Shown here: positions 8,333 through 16,367 of the stretch, piece after piece
How the letters are laid out: the number at the start of each line of letters is the position of its first letter
Position numbering within the stretch: position 1 is the stretch's first letter
Assembly (NCBI GenBank): GCA_013378375.1
Contig: JACAFT010000006.1
Location: forward strand, 1-39,433
Length of the DNA: 39,433 nt
Source of the DNA: UBA57 sp013378375
GTDB lineage: Archaea > Thermoproteota > Nitrososphaeria > Nitrososphaerales > UBA57
Direction of reading: 5' to 3'
Translations under genes and position numbers: made by a program
The notes under the pieces: model-generated
The model's input: the letters and a program-made list of their open reading frames with translations, nothing else
Database searches by the model: none
Told to the model about the DNA's origin: nothing

Positions 8333-9178
8333 TCAATCCAGTCTCTTCAAAGCTTCTTCCAATTTAATTTCTTTATGAACAAATTCAGAATAAACTTTCG
8401 TGATCTTTGTTGGGTCTTCAGACTGCCAAATATTACGTCCAGATACTAAACCTTTTGCACCAATAGAAAGAGAATCATCAACCATTTTTATTGAATCTGC
8501 AATAGTCTTTGTTTTAGGGCCACCACGTATAAGAATTGGACAAGAAGTAGAATTAAGAATATTGTGAAATGAATCTTTATCACCAGTATAATCAACTTTT
8601 AATAAATCAGCTCCTATCTCAGTAGCCATCCGAACTGCAAGAGATATAATTTTTTCATCACGAACTGCTTGAAGTCCCTTTTTTAATCCCAATGGTTCAA
8701 TAATAAGTGGCATTCCAAAATCATGTGCTTCATGAACAATCTTACTGAGTGCATTAAGATTTCTTGATTCGTCATGATCATTATCAAAACCAACAAGTAA
8801 ATATGTAACAACTGCATCGGCATTCAATCTAACTGCATCTTTAACAGAAAAAAGATCAGTGTAATAACCAGTATTTGGTAACGGCGAAGAACGCCAGAAA
8901 TTAGATGTGTCAAGTCTGCTAATTAGTGAAGGACTATTACGACCTAAAAAATTTTCAGATAAAATTTTTGCCATAGGCGGAGTAACTTGAATTCCATCTG
9001 GATTTCCTAAACAAACTTTAGTTACAGAATTTTCAATATCGTGGATACCATCAACAGGACCCATCAGAATACCATGATCAAATGCTACTACAAAGGCCTT
9101 GTCATAAGAATGAAATAAACTAGACAATCTAGAAGTTTTTCCAATATTCGAATCCATGAATGTTTTTACATTTAACAA
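8333..9178 (-). CDS. DhnA-family class I aldolase (fructose-bisphosphate aldolase / ADH synthase type)
   Basis: A 281-aa TIM-barrel aldolase of the archaeal DhnA/FbaB family. Seen motifs are AFDHGILMGP near residue 33, the Schiff-base Lys context DLLKVDYTGD, the strand CPILIRGGPKT, and the phosphate-binding end GAKGLVSGRNIWQ. The family includes archaeal fructose-1,6-bisphosphate aldolase, 2-amino-3,7-dideoxy-heptulosonate synthase of the alternative aromatic pathway, and LsrF-type thiolases; the sequence does not separate these with certainty. Start is TTG as given; an ATG seven codons inside is an alternative. It leads the transcription unit aldolase-acs-zinc ribbon. Confidence 0.8.
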   Translation of the reverse strand: MLNVKTFMDSNIGKTSRLSSLFHSYDKAFVVAFDHGILMGPVDGIHDIENSVTKVCLGNPDGIQVTPPMAKILSENFLGRNSPSLISRLDTSNFWRSSPLPNTGYYTDLFSVKDAVRLNADAVVTYLLVGFDNDHDESRNLNALSKIVHEAHDFGMPLIIEPLGLKKGLQAVRDEKIISLAVRMATEIGADLLKVDYTGDKDSFHNILNSTSCPILIRGGPKTKTIADSIKMVDDSLSIGAKGLVSGRNIWQSEDPTKITKVYSEFVHKEIKLEEALKRLD

Positions 9179-9242
9179 AATTTAATTGTTACTAAGTTAT
9201 GAAAGGAAAAAAATACTTATTTGTAAAATTTAGGTTAAATAG

Positions 9243-9869
9243 GTGATGAGTAAAGGTCAAATAAGTATAATAATACTAATGTTTACTTCTGGAATTATTA
9301 TTGGTTCAATGTTGAATATAGTAGGCTTTAACCTAGGAGGGTCGAATATTGAAAAAGAATTAGACATAGCGAATAACAAGATAATAGATCTTGAAAATGA
9401 TATATCTCAATTACGGAATAAAAATGAAGAAAATATATTAGATTTAAACTATAGAATTTCAGATTTAACAAAGATAGTTACAGAAAGAAGAGGAATATGG
9501 ATAAATGAGATACCCAATGAAGCAGTAATATTCTATGATTCACAAATAGTAACAATAGCAAACGTTATAGAATGTTCTAAAAGTATGAGACCAACTTTTG
9601 ATTGTTATGATCAATTAATTGTATATAAACCCGAGATACAGGATATTAAAAAAGGAGATATAATCATGTTTAAAGAAAAAACTAGTCCATTATGTAATTC
9701 ATATACAGAAAGAACAATAATTCATCGTATAATCGATATTCACGAAGTAGAAAACAAAATAGTATTCGAAACCAAAGGAGACAATAATCCAGTATCAGAC
9801 CACTGTAGAATTGCAAAAGAGGATATTTTATTCAAAATAATTGCTGTAATTTATAATATAAACAAATAG
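9243..9869 (+). CDS. Signal peptidase I-like protein with N-terminal anchor and coiled coil
   Basis: Residues 7-30 form one hydrophobic anchor. Residues about 34-82 are a short coiled coil. The C-terminal 120 residues match the S24/S26 peptidase fold: Ser114 in SKSMRPTF, then KKGDIIMFK, His161 in IIHRIIDI, and KGDNN with Asp180/Asp186, giving the Ser-His-Asp arrangement of archaeal/ER-type signal peptidases. The anchor plus coiled coil before the catalytic domain is unusual. It may cleave signal peptides or process surface proteins. The codon at 9243 is GTG followed at once by ATG at 9246, so either may be used. It is divergent from the aldolase gene. Confidence 0.8.
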   Translation: MMSKGQISIIILMFTSGIIIGSMLNIVGFNLGGSNIEKELDIANNKIIDLENDISQLRNKNEENILDLNYRISDLTKIVTERRGIWINEIPNEAVIFYDSQIVTIANVIECSKSMRPTFDCYDQLIVYKPEIQDIKKGDIIMFKEKTSPLCNSYTERTIIHRIIDIHEVENKIVFETKGDNNPVSDHCRIAKEDILFKIIAVIYNINK

Positions 9870-9916
9870 AATAGAAATTCAAAATTTTTATAATAAAAAC
9901 ACATTAAGAAATATTA

Positions 9917-10663
9917 GTGAAAAGTATAAATTCAATTACTAATTTCGATACACAAAGTAAAAAGATAGCAATTATTTCAATATTTTCAGTAATATATGCA
10001 ATAATGCGAATATTGCCATCGTTTCCTTTGATAGGAGTACCTGGAGCAAGTTTTTCATTGGCAGATATTTTGATCCCAGTATATGCAATCATTGCAGGTC
10101 CTTATATTTCCGCAATGAGTATCGCACTGGGAACTTTCTTAGGCTTTGTTTTTGGAAAACCTTTAATATTTTTAGGTTGGGATTTCGCACCAGCTACTTT
10201 TTCAGCATTGTTTATCGGTTTAATTATACATAAAAATAGATTGCCAGCAGCTATAATGTTTGCTTTAGGATTAATTATATTTATAATGCTTCCTCATACA
10301 GAATTGCTAATACCAATAAACAATCAAATCAGTATTCCGTATAATTGGATGCATATATTAGCATTATTAGTTCTAATATCACCAATAGGTACTAAGTCAA
10401 TAAATTTAATTAAAGAGAATTCAAACAAAACAATATTCGGATTATTTATAATAGCAATTATCGGAACACTCTTTCAACATATCATAGGAGGTATTGTTTT
10501 TGTGAGTACTCTAGGGATATACTTGGAATCAATTAATCCAGAAGCATTTCCTGGAATTTGGAAATCACTTGTTTTTATATATCCTATAGAAAGAATAGCA
10601 ATAGCATTAGCAGCAGCAATGCTTGGAACACCAATATTAAAAACTTTAAGATCTAACAAATAA
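9917..10663 (+). CDS. Multi-pass membrane protein resembling an ECF transporter S component
   Basis: A 248-aa protein with about six to seven hydrophobic segments. The N-terminal half (LIGVPGASFSLADILIPVYA and the following ISAMSIALGTFLGFVFG) resembles the substrate-specific S subunit of vitamin ECF importers, which bind vitamins or related small molecules in the membrane. No A or T subunit is nearby, though ECF modules share distant ATPases. Start is GTG. The 3' end nearly meets coaBC from the other strand. The S-component call is by general pattern only, so a plain hypothetical membrane protein is the fallback. Confidence 0.55.
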   Translation: MKSINSITNFDTQSKKIAIISIFSVIYAIMRILPSFPLIGVPGASFSLADILIPVYAIIAGPYISAMSIALGTFLGFVFGKPLIFLGWDFAPATFSALFIGLIIHKNRLPAAIMFALGLIIFIMLPHTELLIPINNQISIPYNWMHILALLVLISPIGTKSINLIKENSNKTIFGLFIIAIIGTLFQHIIGGIVFVSTLGIYLESINPEAFPGIWKSLVFIYPIERIAIALAAAMLGTPILKTLRSNK

Positions 10664-10681
10664 AATTATAACAATACCATT

Positions 10682-11965
10682 CTAACGAATTGTAAGTTTA
10701 AGGAATTCGTCAACAAGAACTTTTGAAATATTTGTCTTCTTATTATAGGGTATAGAAACAGGATTAGAACGATTTTTGATTTGATTTTCAGTATCAGAAT
10801 AAATGAAAACTTCATTATAATCAGAAGCAAATCCAGAATTAGGATTAGAAACATCATTCAAAATTACAAGATCGGCTTGAGATTCTTCAAATAATTCATT
10901 AACAGTTTGTAAAACATGATCTTCATTTTCAGAAAACGAACCAGAATATAATGCTTTAAAAGCGATCAGTTTAGTATTTGGAGAAATTTTTTTAACAGAA
11001 TTAATTACTTTAGGATACTTATCCAATTCTATATGAAATAATTTTGCAGATCGTGAAGCAATTTTGTTTGATGATGGATGAACAACACGAAAATCACTAG
11101 GAGCTGCTGCAGCAACATAAAAATCATAAAATGTATTGGATAGTTCTCTTTCAGTGACTTCCAAGAGATCTCTCGTAGAGTTAATTTTAATAGTTTTAAT
11201 AAATGTAGGAGGAATTTCAGTTCCTTGTCCATAAATAAGAGTTACATCGGCACCGCGTTTTTTAGCTTCTTTTGCAATAGAAATACCCATTTTTCCAGAT
11301 GAATTATTGGTAATTATACGTACAGGATCAATTTTTTCAATAGTTGGACCAGCAGTAATAAGAATTTTTTTATTATGTAAATCATGTTTATAAAATTGGT
11401 CTATAATTATTTTTAAAATAGTTTCAGAATCAGCCATCTTTGCTTTATTTTCAGAAATATTTGGATCTACAAACAACAAACCATTAGACTTTAGTTTTCG
11501 AATATTTTCTTGAAGTAATAAATTAAGATACATTGGCTCGTGCATACCAGGTACTATAACAATAGGCACATCAGATCCTAGAGCAACACTGCAAATAGTC
11601 GTAACAAGATTATCAGAAATTCCATTGGAAATTTTGCCAATTGTATTAGATGTACAAGGAGCAACAAGTATAAGATCAACACTATCAGCACCTCCATTGG
11701 CCAAAGTAATATGTTCCATTTTACCGGTTAATTTCATAATTGTTTCATTACCAGTTGCCCACTCCAATAGTTGTGGACCAATAAAATCAGAAGCAGATTT
11801 ACTCAGTACAGGAATTACTTCCGCACCATGCTTAATTAATTCACGCGCAAGTCGCGGAGATTCCATAGAAGCAACACTACCAGTAATACACAACATAATT
11901 TTTTTACCCTCTAATTCTTGTCCTTTTGTTGATTTTATATCGACTACCAATCTTATCAAACCCAT
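10682..11965 (-). CDS. coaBC: Phosphopantothenoylcysteine decarboxylase / phosphopantothenate-cysteine ligase
   Basis: Bifunctional coenzyme A biosynthesis enzyme, 427 aa. The N-terminal flavoprotein (CoaC) domain shows KKIMLCITGSVAS, the His motif KMEHITLA, and VAPCTSNTIGKISNGISDNL. The C-terminal ligase (CoaB) domain starts at KKILITAGPTIEKIDPVRIITNNSSGKMG and contains VILNDVSNPNSGF. It joins phosphopantothenate with cysteine and then decarboxylates the product. The substrate-loop motif usually written PAMN appears here as PGMHEPMY. The first 18 or so residues before the conserved GKKIMLC may be an over-extension. Monocistronic. Confidence 0.92.
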   Translation of the reverse strand: MGLIRLVVDIKSTKGQELEGKKIMLCITGSVASMESPRLARELIKHGAEVIPVLSKSASDFIGPQLLEWATGNETIMKLTGKMEHITLANGGADSVDLILVAPCTSNTIGKISNGISDNLVTTICSVALGSDVPIVIVPGMHEPMYLNLLLQENIRKLKSNGLLFVDPNISENKAKMADSETILKIIIDQFYKHDLHNKKILITAGPTIEKIDPVRIITNNSSGKMGISIAKEAKKRGADVTLIYGQGTEIPPTFIKTIKINSTRDLLEVTERELSNTFYDFYVAAAAPSDFRVVHPSSNKIASRSAKLFHIELDKYPKVINSVKKISPNTKLIAFKALYSGSFSENEDHVLQTVNELFEESQADLVILNDVSNPNSGFASDYNEVFIYSDTENQIKNRSNPVSIPYNKKTNISKVLVDEFLKLTIR

Positions 11966-12048
11966 TAATACAGTTATCTATTCAGAAAATTATGTGTAAC
12001 TTTATTATTTAAATATGAAAACAAATCATTGTGATTAACGTAAAAAAT

Positions 12049-12201
12049 ATGGAAAATAAAGAAAAAATGGACAATATAGCAGCAGAACTTCAAAGTCTAT
12101 TTACAGAATTCGAAAGTTTGTATATGAATACATTGGAAAAAGCAAAAAAAATGACAGAACAAATTAATGAAGAATTGTCTTCTAACGAAAGCGATAAATG
12201 A
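12049..12201 (+). CDS. Small 50-aa coiled-coil protein
   Basis: ATG at 12049 opens a 50-codon frame ending in TGA at 12201. The product is acidic and helical (M-E-N-K-E-K-M-D-N start, IAAELQSLFTEFESLYMNTL core) and could be one amphipathic helix pair. It lies 37 bp upstream of the PDCD5 gene on the same strand. Purine-rich codon use matches its neighbours. No family recognised. Confidence 0.5.
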   Translation: MENKEKMDNIAAELQSLFTEFESLYMNTLEKAKKMTEQINEELSSNESDK

Positions 12202-12238
12202 ATTTAAGTATGTTTAATGTAAAAATAGTGGATAATAA

Positions 12239-12520
12239 ATGGCAGAATCTAATGAAAATATAGATCAACAAGCAAATTCACAGCAAAAACAAGAGGCAAT
12301 TAGAGAACAAATGTTAAAAGTACTACTCACAACAGAAGCAAGAGAAAGACTAGCAAATATAAAAATGGTTAAACCAGACGTAGCAAAGATGATAGAAGAT
12401 CAAATCATTCAACTAGCATCGTCAGGTAAAATTAGTAAATCAATAACAGATGAAGAAATAAAGGGTTTTTTATCATCAGTGCAAAAACCACAAAAAGATT
12501 TTAAAATAAGGTGGGCATAA
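12239..12520 (+). CDS. DNA-binding TFAR19/PDCD5-family protein
   Basis: A 93-aa helical protein with the family core QKQEAIREQMLKVLLTTEARERLANIKMVKPD and ITDEEIKGFLSS. Archaeal PDCD5 homologues form a compact helix bundle, bind nucleic acid and are usually encoded next to rpl39e and rpl31e, exactly as here. The stop TAA is followed directly by the ATG of rpl39e. The precise role in archaea is not settled. Confidence 0.88.
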   Translation: MAESNENIDQQANSQQKQEAIREQMLKVLLTTEARERLANIKMVKPDVAKMIEDQIIQLASSGKISKSITDEEIKGFLSSVQKPQKDFKIRWA

Positions 12521-12676
12521 ATGTCAAAATTAACGTCAGGAATAAAAAAGAGATTAATAAAAAAGAGGAATCAGAATAGCCCAGTACCAACATGGGTTGT
12601 TGTTCGAACAAGAAGAGCAGTATCAACTAATCCAAAACGCAGACAGTGGAGAAGAACTAAATTGAAGGTGAAATAA
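12521..12676 (+). CDS. rpl39e: Large-subunit ribosomal protein L39e
   Basis: A 51-residue, very basic protein with the invariant L39e pattern: KKRLIKKRNQNSPVPTWVVV followed by RTRRAVSTNPKRRQWRRTKL. It lines the peptide exit tunnel of the archaeal/eukaryotic ribosome. It starts right after the PDCD5 stop and its TAA overlaps the ATG of rpl31e by one base, so the three genes are translationally coupled. Confidence 0.95.
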   Translation: MSKLTSGIKKRLIKKRNQNSPVPTWVVVRTRRAVSTNPKRRQWRRTKLKVK

Positions 12677-13197
12677 TGCCAGAAGAATTTGATAGAATTT
12701 ACACTGTTCCACTAGGAAGAGCTTGGGTATATCCTAAACAAAGAAGAAGTAAACGTGCGGTAAATATTTTAAGAAAATTTGCAATAAGACATGGTAAAAC
12801 TGAACAAATAAAAATTTCAGAAGAAGTCAGTGAAAAAATATGGGAAAGAGGAATAAGACATCCACCAAGAAGAATTAAAGTAAGACTAGTAAAAGATAAA
12901 GAAGGTTTAGTAACTGTACAAACACTATCCGATAATAAGAAAAATGAAGAAATACCTGAAAGTTCTGATCAAAAATTAATTAACGCAGAACCAAAACTAG
13001 AACAAAAAGATGAAATAAAGAAGATTACTGAAGATAAAGAAACAACAGAAATTGATGCAGAACCAAAACTAGAACAAAAAGATGAAATAAAGAAGATTAC
13101 TGAAGATAAAGAAACAACAGAAATTGACGCTCATAAGAAGATTGATGAGATAGAAAGTGATAAAGTAAATAACCAAGTTATAACAGATAAAGAATGA
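12676..13197 (+). CDS. rpl31e: Large-subunit ribosomal protein L31e with a charged repeat tail
   Basis: Residues 1-84 are the L31e domain (DRIYTVPLGRAWVYPKQRRS, AVNILRKFAIRHG, IWERGIRHPPRRIKVRLVKD), which sits near the exit tunnel. Typical archaeal L31e is about 80-100 aa; this one is 173 aa because of a Lys/Glu-rich tail of about 85 residues. The tail contains a 24-residue unit (AEPKLEQKDEIKKITEDKET plus TEID) twice in tandem, encoded by nearly identical DNA. The tail is likely disordered and surface exposed. Start overlaps the rpl39e stop. Confidence 0.93.
   Translation: MPEEFDRIYTVPLGRAWVYPKQRRSKRAVNILRKFAIRHGKTEQIKISEEVSEKIWERGIRHPPRRIKVRLVKDKEGLVTVQTLSDNKKNEEIPESSDQKLINAEPKLEQKDEIKKITEDKETTEIDAEPKLEQKDEIKKITEDKETTEIDAHKKIDEIESDKVNNQVITDKE
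12985..13128 (+). repeat. Two 72-bp tandem repeats inside rpl31e
   Basis: Copies at 12985-13056 and 13057-13128 differ only at the last base (GAT versus GAC), so the duplication is recent. Each copy encodes 24 residues in frame. Confidence 0.95.
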
Positions 13198-13199
13198 AT

Positions 13200-14216
13200 T
13201 TATTCAGAAATTATCGGTAGACCTAAATCTTCGTCAATGTAATATTCAAGGTCATTATCAAGATTTTGTCCATTAAAAATATTAGCTAATGGATCATAAT
13301 CATCGAATTTTGTTTGTGTTAAACCAGATGATATAAGCACAGCCATAGTATCAGAACTAGAAATAGTATTATAATTATGTGAAAATTGAGAAATATTTTC
13401 TCCAACTTGGCCTTTGACAAGGTTAATTGATGATGCTAAATCAGTAGTTGATAGTTTATCATTACCATTAATAAATAATAGAATTTTTTCAATAGATGAA
13501 GTATTAGTAGTATTAGATAACATATGTAATGCATTTCTTACTGCTTTTTCTCCATCGTTGTAATTATCAGAAGATTCTCCAAAGCTCATAAGAGAATATT
13601 TATCATCATCAGTAATTTCAAACAGATTATCAAAATCACAAACTTTTGGATTAAATAAATAAGAAATAGATAATGCAATTTTAGAATATACAAGATCAAA
13701 TGCAGTGTCTAAAGGAATACGTGGCAAGGAATCTAAAATTTCATCATTGTCAACAAGAATAATGTTTGCAGAATGTTGTCGAATTTTTGTCAAAGTAAGT
13801 CCAGCATTAAAATGTTTATGTTTTTCAAATTCATAAGGCATTGAAAGAATAGATAAACATTTGATTTCTCGTTCAGTACACATTTCAGTAATGAGTGGTG
13901 CAAGAGCAGAACTAAGATTCTCTCCAGGATTATATACAATAATAACACAATCCACATTGTCTAAATTATTCGAAAATGAACTGATTTGTTCATAAGATAA
14001 TGAACGAATGAGTCTTGGAGAAAGATTACCGCCAAATTTTAGATTAATTTTTAGAGAATTACTGGTAGGAGACAAAGGAGAACTTATTGGATCTGAATGA
14101 ATATAAAAGAAGTCATCAATAATTGGAGTTTGTTTTTCAAGTTTGGAAAGTATTGAACATCCAGACTTACCCAATCCAATAGCAAGTATATTTTCACCAT
14201 TTCTCCCCGGATTCAT
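13200..14216 (-). CDS. Divergent FtsZ-like tubulin-superfamily protein
   Basis: The 338-aa sequence follows the FtsZ fold: ILAIGLGKSGCSIL at residues 10-23 is the first nucleotide-binding strand and loop; SILSMPYEFEKHKHFNAGLT and ILVDNDEILDSLPRIPLDTA match the FtsZ segments after the GTPase core; the C-terminal half carries the LMSFGESS...EKAVRNALHM pattern. The tubulin signature GGGTGTG, expected at about 97-103, is replaced by PGENLSS, so GTP hydrolysis is doubtful. Thaumarchaea divide with the Cdv system and are known to carry such degenerate FtsZ homologues; the function is unknown. It is convergent with rpl31e (2 bp gap). Confidence 0.8.
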   Translation of the reverse strand: MNPGRNGENILAIGLGKSGCSILSKLEKQTPIIDDFFYIHSDPISSPLSPTSNSLKINLKFGGNLSPRLIRSLSYEQISSFSNNLDNVDCVIIVYNPGENLSSALAPLITEMCTEREIKCLSILSMPYEFEKHKHFNAGLTLTKIRQHSANIILVDNDEILDSLPRIPLDTAFDLVYSKIALSISYLFNPKVCDFDNLFEITDDDKYSLMSFGESSDNYNDGEKAVRNALHMLSNTTNTSSIEKILLFINGNDKLSTTDLASSINLVKGQVGENISQFSHNYNTISSSDTMAVLISSGLTQTKFDDYDPLANIFNGQNLDNDLEYYIDEDLGLPIISE

Positions 14217-14248
14217 ATTACAATCAACACAAGAAAGACCTTTATTTG

Positions 14249-14324
14249 TTGATAATCAATAATTTTTACTGATTATGAATTATATTTGACTCGATTTTTT
14301 ATCCAATATATGATAATTTTATCA
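14249..14324. promoter_or_regulatory. Two operator-like palindromes between the FtsZ-like and surface-protein genes
   Basis: TTGATAATCAA at 14249-14259 and TGATAATTTTATCA at 14311-14324 are perfect palindromes sharing the half TGATAA. They lie in the 138-bp divergent intergenic region. AT-rich DNA makes such palindromes fairly common, so this is a weak call. Confidence 0.3.
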
Positions 14325-14354
14325 GAATAATAACAAAATATAAATTACAAGAGA

Positions 14355-16088
14355 ATGATGTTTTTTTGTAAGTTGAAAGTCAGTATACTAATAATTTCAT
14401 TATTATTTCTATTATCATTTGTGCCCAATGTTCAAGGTCAAATCAATGATGATTTCATAACAACCTTAGATAGTAATATAATTATCACGGAAATTGGGTC
14501 TGGAATAATAAACTACAGATTTAGTGTAACAAATAACGGTCTTACAGCAGGTACATTTGACGAAGACTTGATATTCTATTTACCACTTGAATATGAGAAA
14601 AAAATAAGTGGGCATAATATAATTTCGTCATCAGAACATATTGTATCTTTCTCTAAAGATAGAAAAAATGTACTAATAAAGATAGAAACATTAAAACCAA
14701 TATCAATTAATTCAGGTGCAGATATAGGAATTGAATTAGAATTAGTAATAGATGACTTTATAGAAAAAACAGAAAGAGTCGGTATGTATAAAGCTCTAGT
14801 ACCCTTAGTAACATCAACAAACCTGCTGATTCATCTAGAAAAAGTGTCAGTAGAAGTACCAGGATCAGCACCGTTTATGAATGTAACAGAACAATGGGAG
14901 AGAAGACAAGAACTTTACACTGAATTTCAAGAAACCAGTTTTAACAACGTAGAAAGAAAAGATGAAAGATTTGGATACATATACATACTAGAAAATTCTG
15001 GACAAAATTCATTCAGCATAATCGAAATAAACGACATATTAAGAGAAATATACATATCAAATAAGGGCGATGTAATGATAAGAGAAACTATAACTTTTAC
15101 AAATAGAGGGTTTAATGGATCAATATTAGAATTTATTGCACTAGATCTAGTTGGTCCAGAAAGAGATAACAATAATGTTCCAATAGTAAGGAATATAACA
15201 TCAGTTCCAAACAGAGAACCAGTAGTATTAGATAGTAGAGATATAACATTAATAAATTCTCCAGTAAACAAATTGCCACTAAAAGAGATAATTAGAAATC
15301 CAGTTGGTCAAGGAATAATGGCAGTAATAAAATATGAGTATAAATTAGATAATACAAATATTGAAATAAATGACTTTTCAATTAGTGCAAATATTGAAAC
15401 AAAATCCCCATTAAACGCATTAGCGAATAATTATCAAATCAAGATATTAAATTCAGACTCGTATAAAATAAAATCACAAACAACTAATCTAAAATTAGAA
15501 GGAAATGATCAATTCTACGCAGAAGATATAACAATAGAATACTCGCCAGGAATAGCTTGGGCAAGTAATATTTCATTACCAATAGGAACTACACTATTCA
15601 TAATTGTATTATTAGGATCAATGTCAAATATTGAAAAACCAAAAGAAGAGGAAGAAAATGAAATTATAATAAAAATGAAAGAATTTACAGAATTTTATAA
15701 CAAAAAAATTCCTACAATTAGAAATATTTCATCTGGAATAAAGAAGTGGGATAAAGATGATATACAAAAGAAGCATATAGATAATGTAAAGAATGAATTA
15801 AATTCAATAAAATCTAGAACAGCAGGAGAATTTGCATCATTAAAAAGAGATATAATTAATTTAGACGCATCACAAAAAGAACTATTTGACAATATAACAA
15901 GATATGAACAGTCATTTGAAAGAGACATATTTCAAATGTTACAGCTGTGTGAACAAAAGCGATTAAATAGAATAAATCTACCGGAGTTAGAAAAACGATT
16001 ATCAGACTATGAAAAAAATGTAGATGATAAAATAAATAAAACAATAGCAGGCATACAAACGGCTATAAGCAACTTACTTTACAAGTAA
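14355..16088 (+). CDS. Large membrane-anchored surface protein, function unknown
   Basis: The 577-aa protein starts with a signal peptide (hydrophobic residues about 9-27, then VQGQINDD). Residues about 30-400 are predicted outside the cell and rich in beta-strand-like repeats, with two segments of similar style (NYRFSVTNNGLTAGTF and VMIRETITFTNRGFNGS). A single hydrophobic anchor lies near 400-420, followed by a Lys/Glu-rich cytosolic coiled coil to the end. The outside-anchor-coiled-coil plan suggests a receptor or envelope scaffold. It is divergent from the FtsZ-like gene. No family was recognised. Confidence 0.75.
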   Translation: MMFFCKLKVSILIISLLFLLSFVPNVQGQINDDFITTLDSNIIITEIGSGIINYRFSVTNNGLTAGTFDEDLIFYLPLEYEKKISGHNIISSSEHIVSFSKDRKNVLIKIETLKPISINSGADIGIELELVIDDFIEKTERVGMYKALVPLVTSTNLLIHLEKVSVEVPGSAPFMNVTEQWERRQELYTEFQETSFNNVERKDERFGYIYILENSGQNSFSIIEINDILREIYISNKGDVMIRETITFTNRGFNGSILEFIALDLVGPERDNNNVPIVRNITSVPNREPVVLDSRDITLINSPVNKLPLKEIIRNPVGQGIMAVIKYEYKLDNTNIEINDFSISANIETKSPLNALANNYQIKILNSDSYKIKSQTTNLKLEGNDQFYAEDITIEYSPGIAWASNISLPIGTTLFIIVLLGSMSNIEKPKEEEENEIIIKMKEFTEFYNKKIPTIRNISSGIKKWDKDDIQKKHIDNVKNELNSIKSRTAGEFASLKRDIINLDASQKELFDNITRYEQSFERDIFQMLQLCEQKRLNRINLPELEKRLSDYEKNVDDKINKTIAGIQTAISNLLYK

Positions 16089-16128
16089 ATCGTTTTATAA
16101 AGTGATTACAATAAATAATTAATTAAAA

Positions 16129-16356
16129 ATGCCAACAGCATATGTACTAGTTAATGCAAATATAGGTAAAGAAGAACATTGTTTTAAAGAATTAAAAAAT
16201 ACAGAAAATATAAAAGAAATATATCTTCTATATGGATTTTATGATTTAGTCATAATAGTAAAAGCAAATACTATAAAACAACTCAATAATTCATTAAAAA
16301 AAATTAGACAAAATAACAATGTCACAAAAACCGAAACAATGCCTATAATAGAATAA
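16129..16356 (+). CDS. Stand-alone Lrp/AsnC ligand-binding (RAM) domain protein
   Basis: A 75-aa protein that is only the C-terminal effector domain of Lrp/AsnC regulators: AYVLVNANIGKEEHCFKEL, then EIYLLYGFYDLVIIVKA and a final strand. There is no helix-turn-helix. Such single-domain proteins form oligomeric rings that bind amino acids and can modulate full-length regulators. It is followed 11 bp later by tiaS on the same strand. Confidence 0.85.
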   Translation: MPTAYVLVNANIGKEEHCFKELKNTENIKEIYLLYGFYDLVIIVKANTIKQLNNSLKKIRQNNNVTKTETMPIIE

Positions 16357-16367
16357 AATGATAAACA

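Noticed and set aside
6918..8378. Antisense open frames of 78-104 codons across acs
   Set aside because: They are opposite a strongly supported gene and resemble no protein family.
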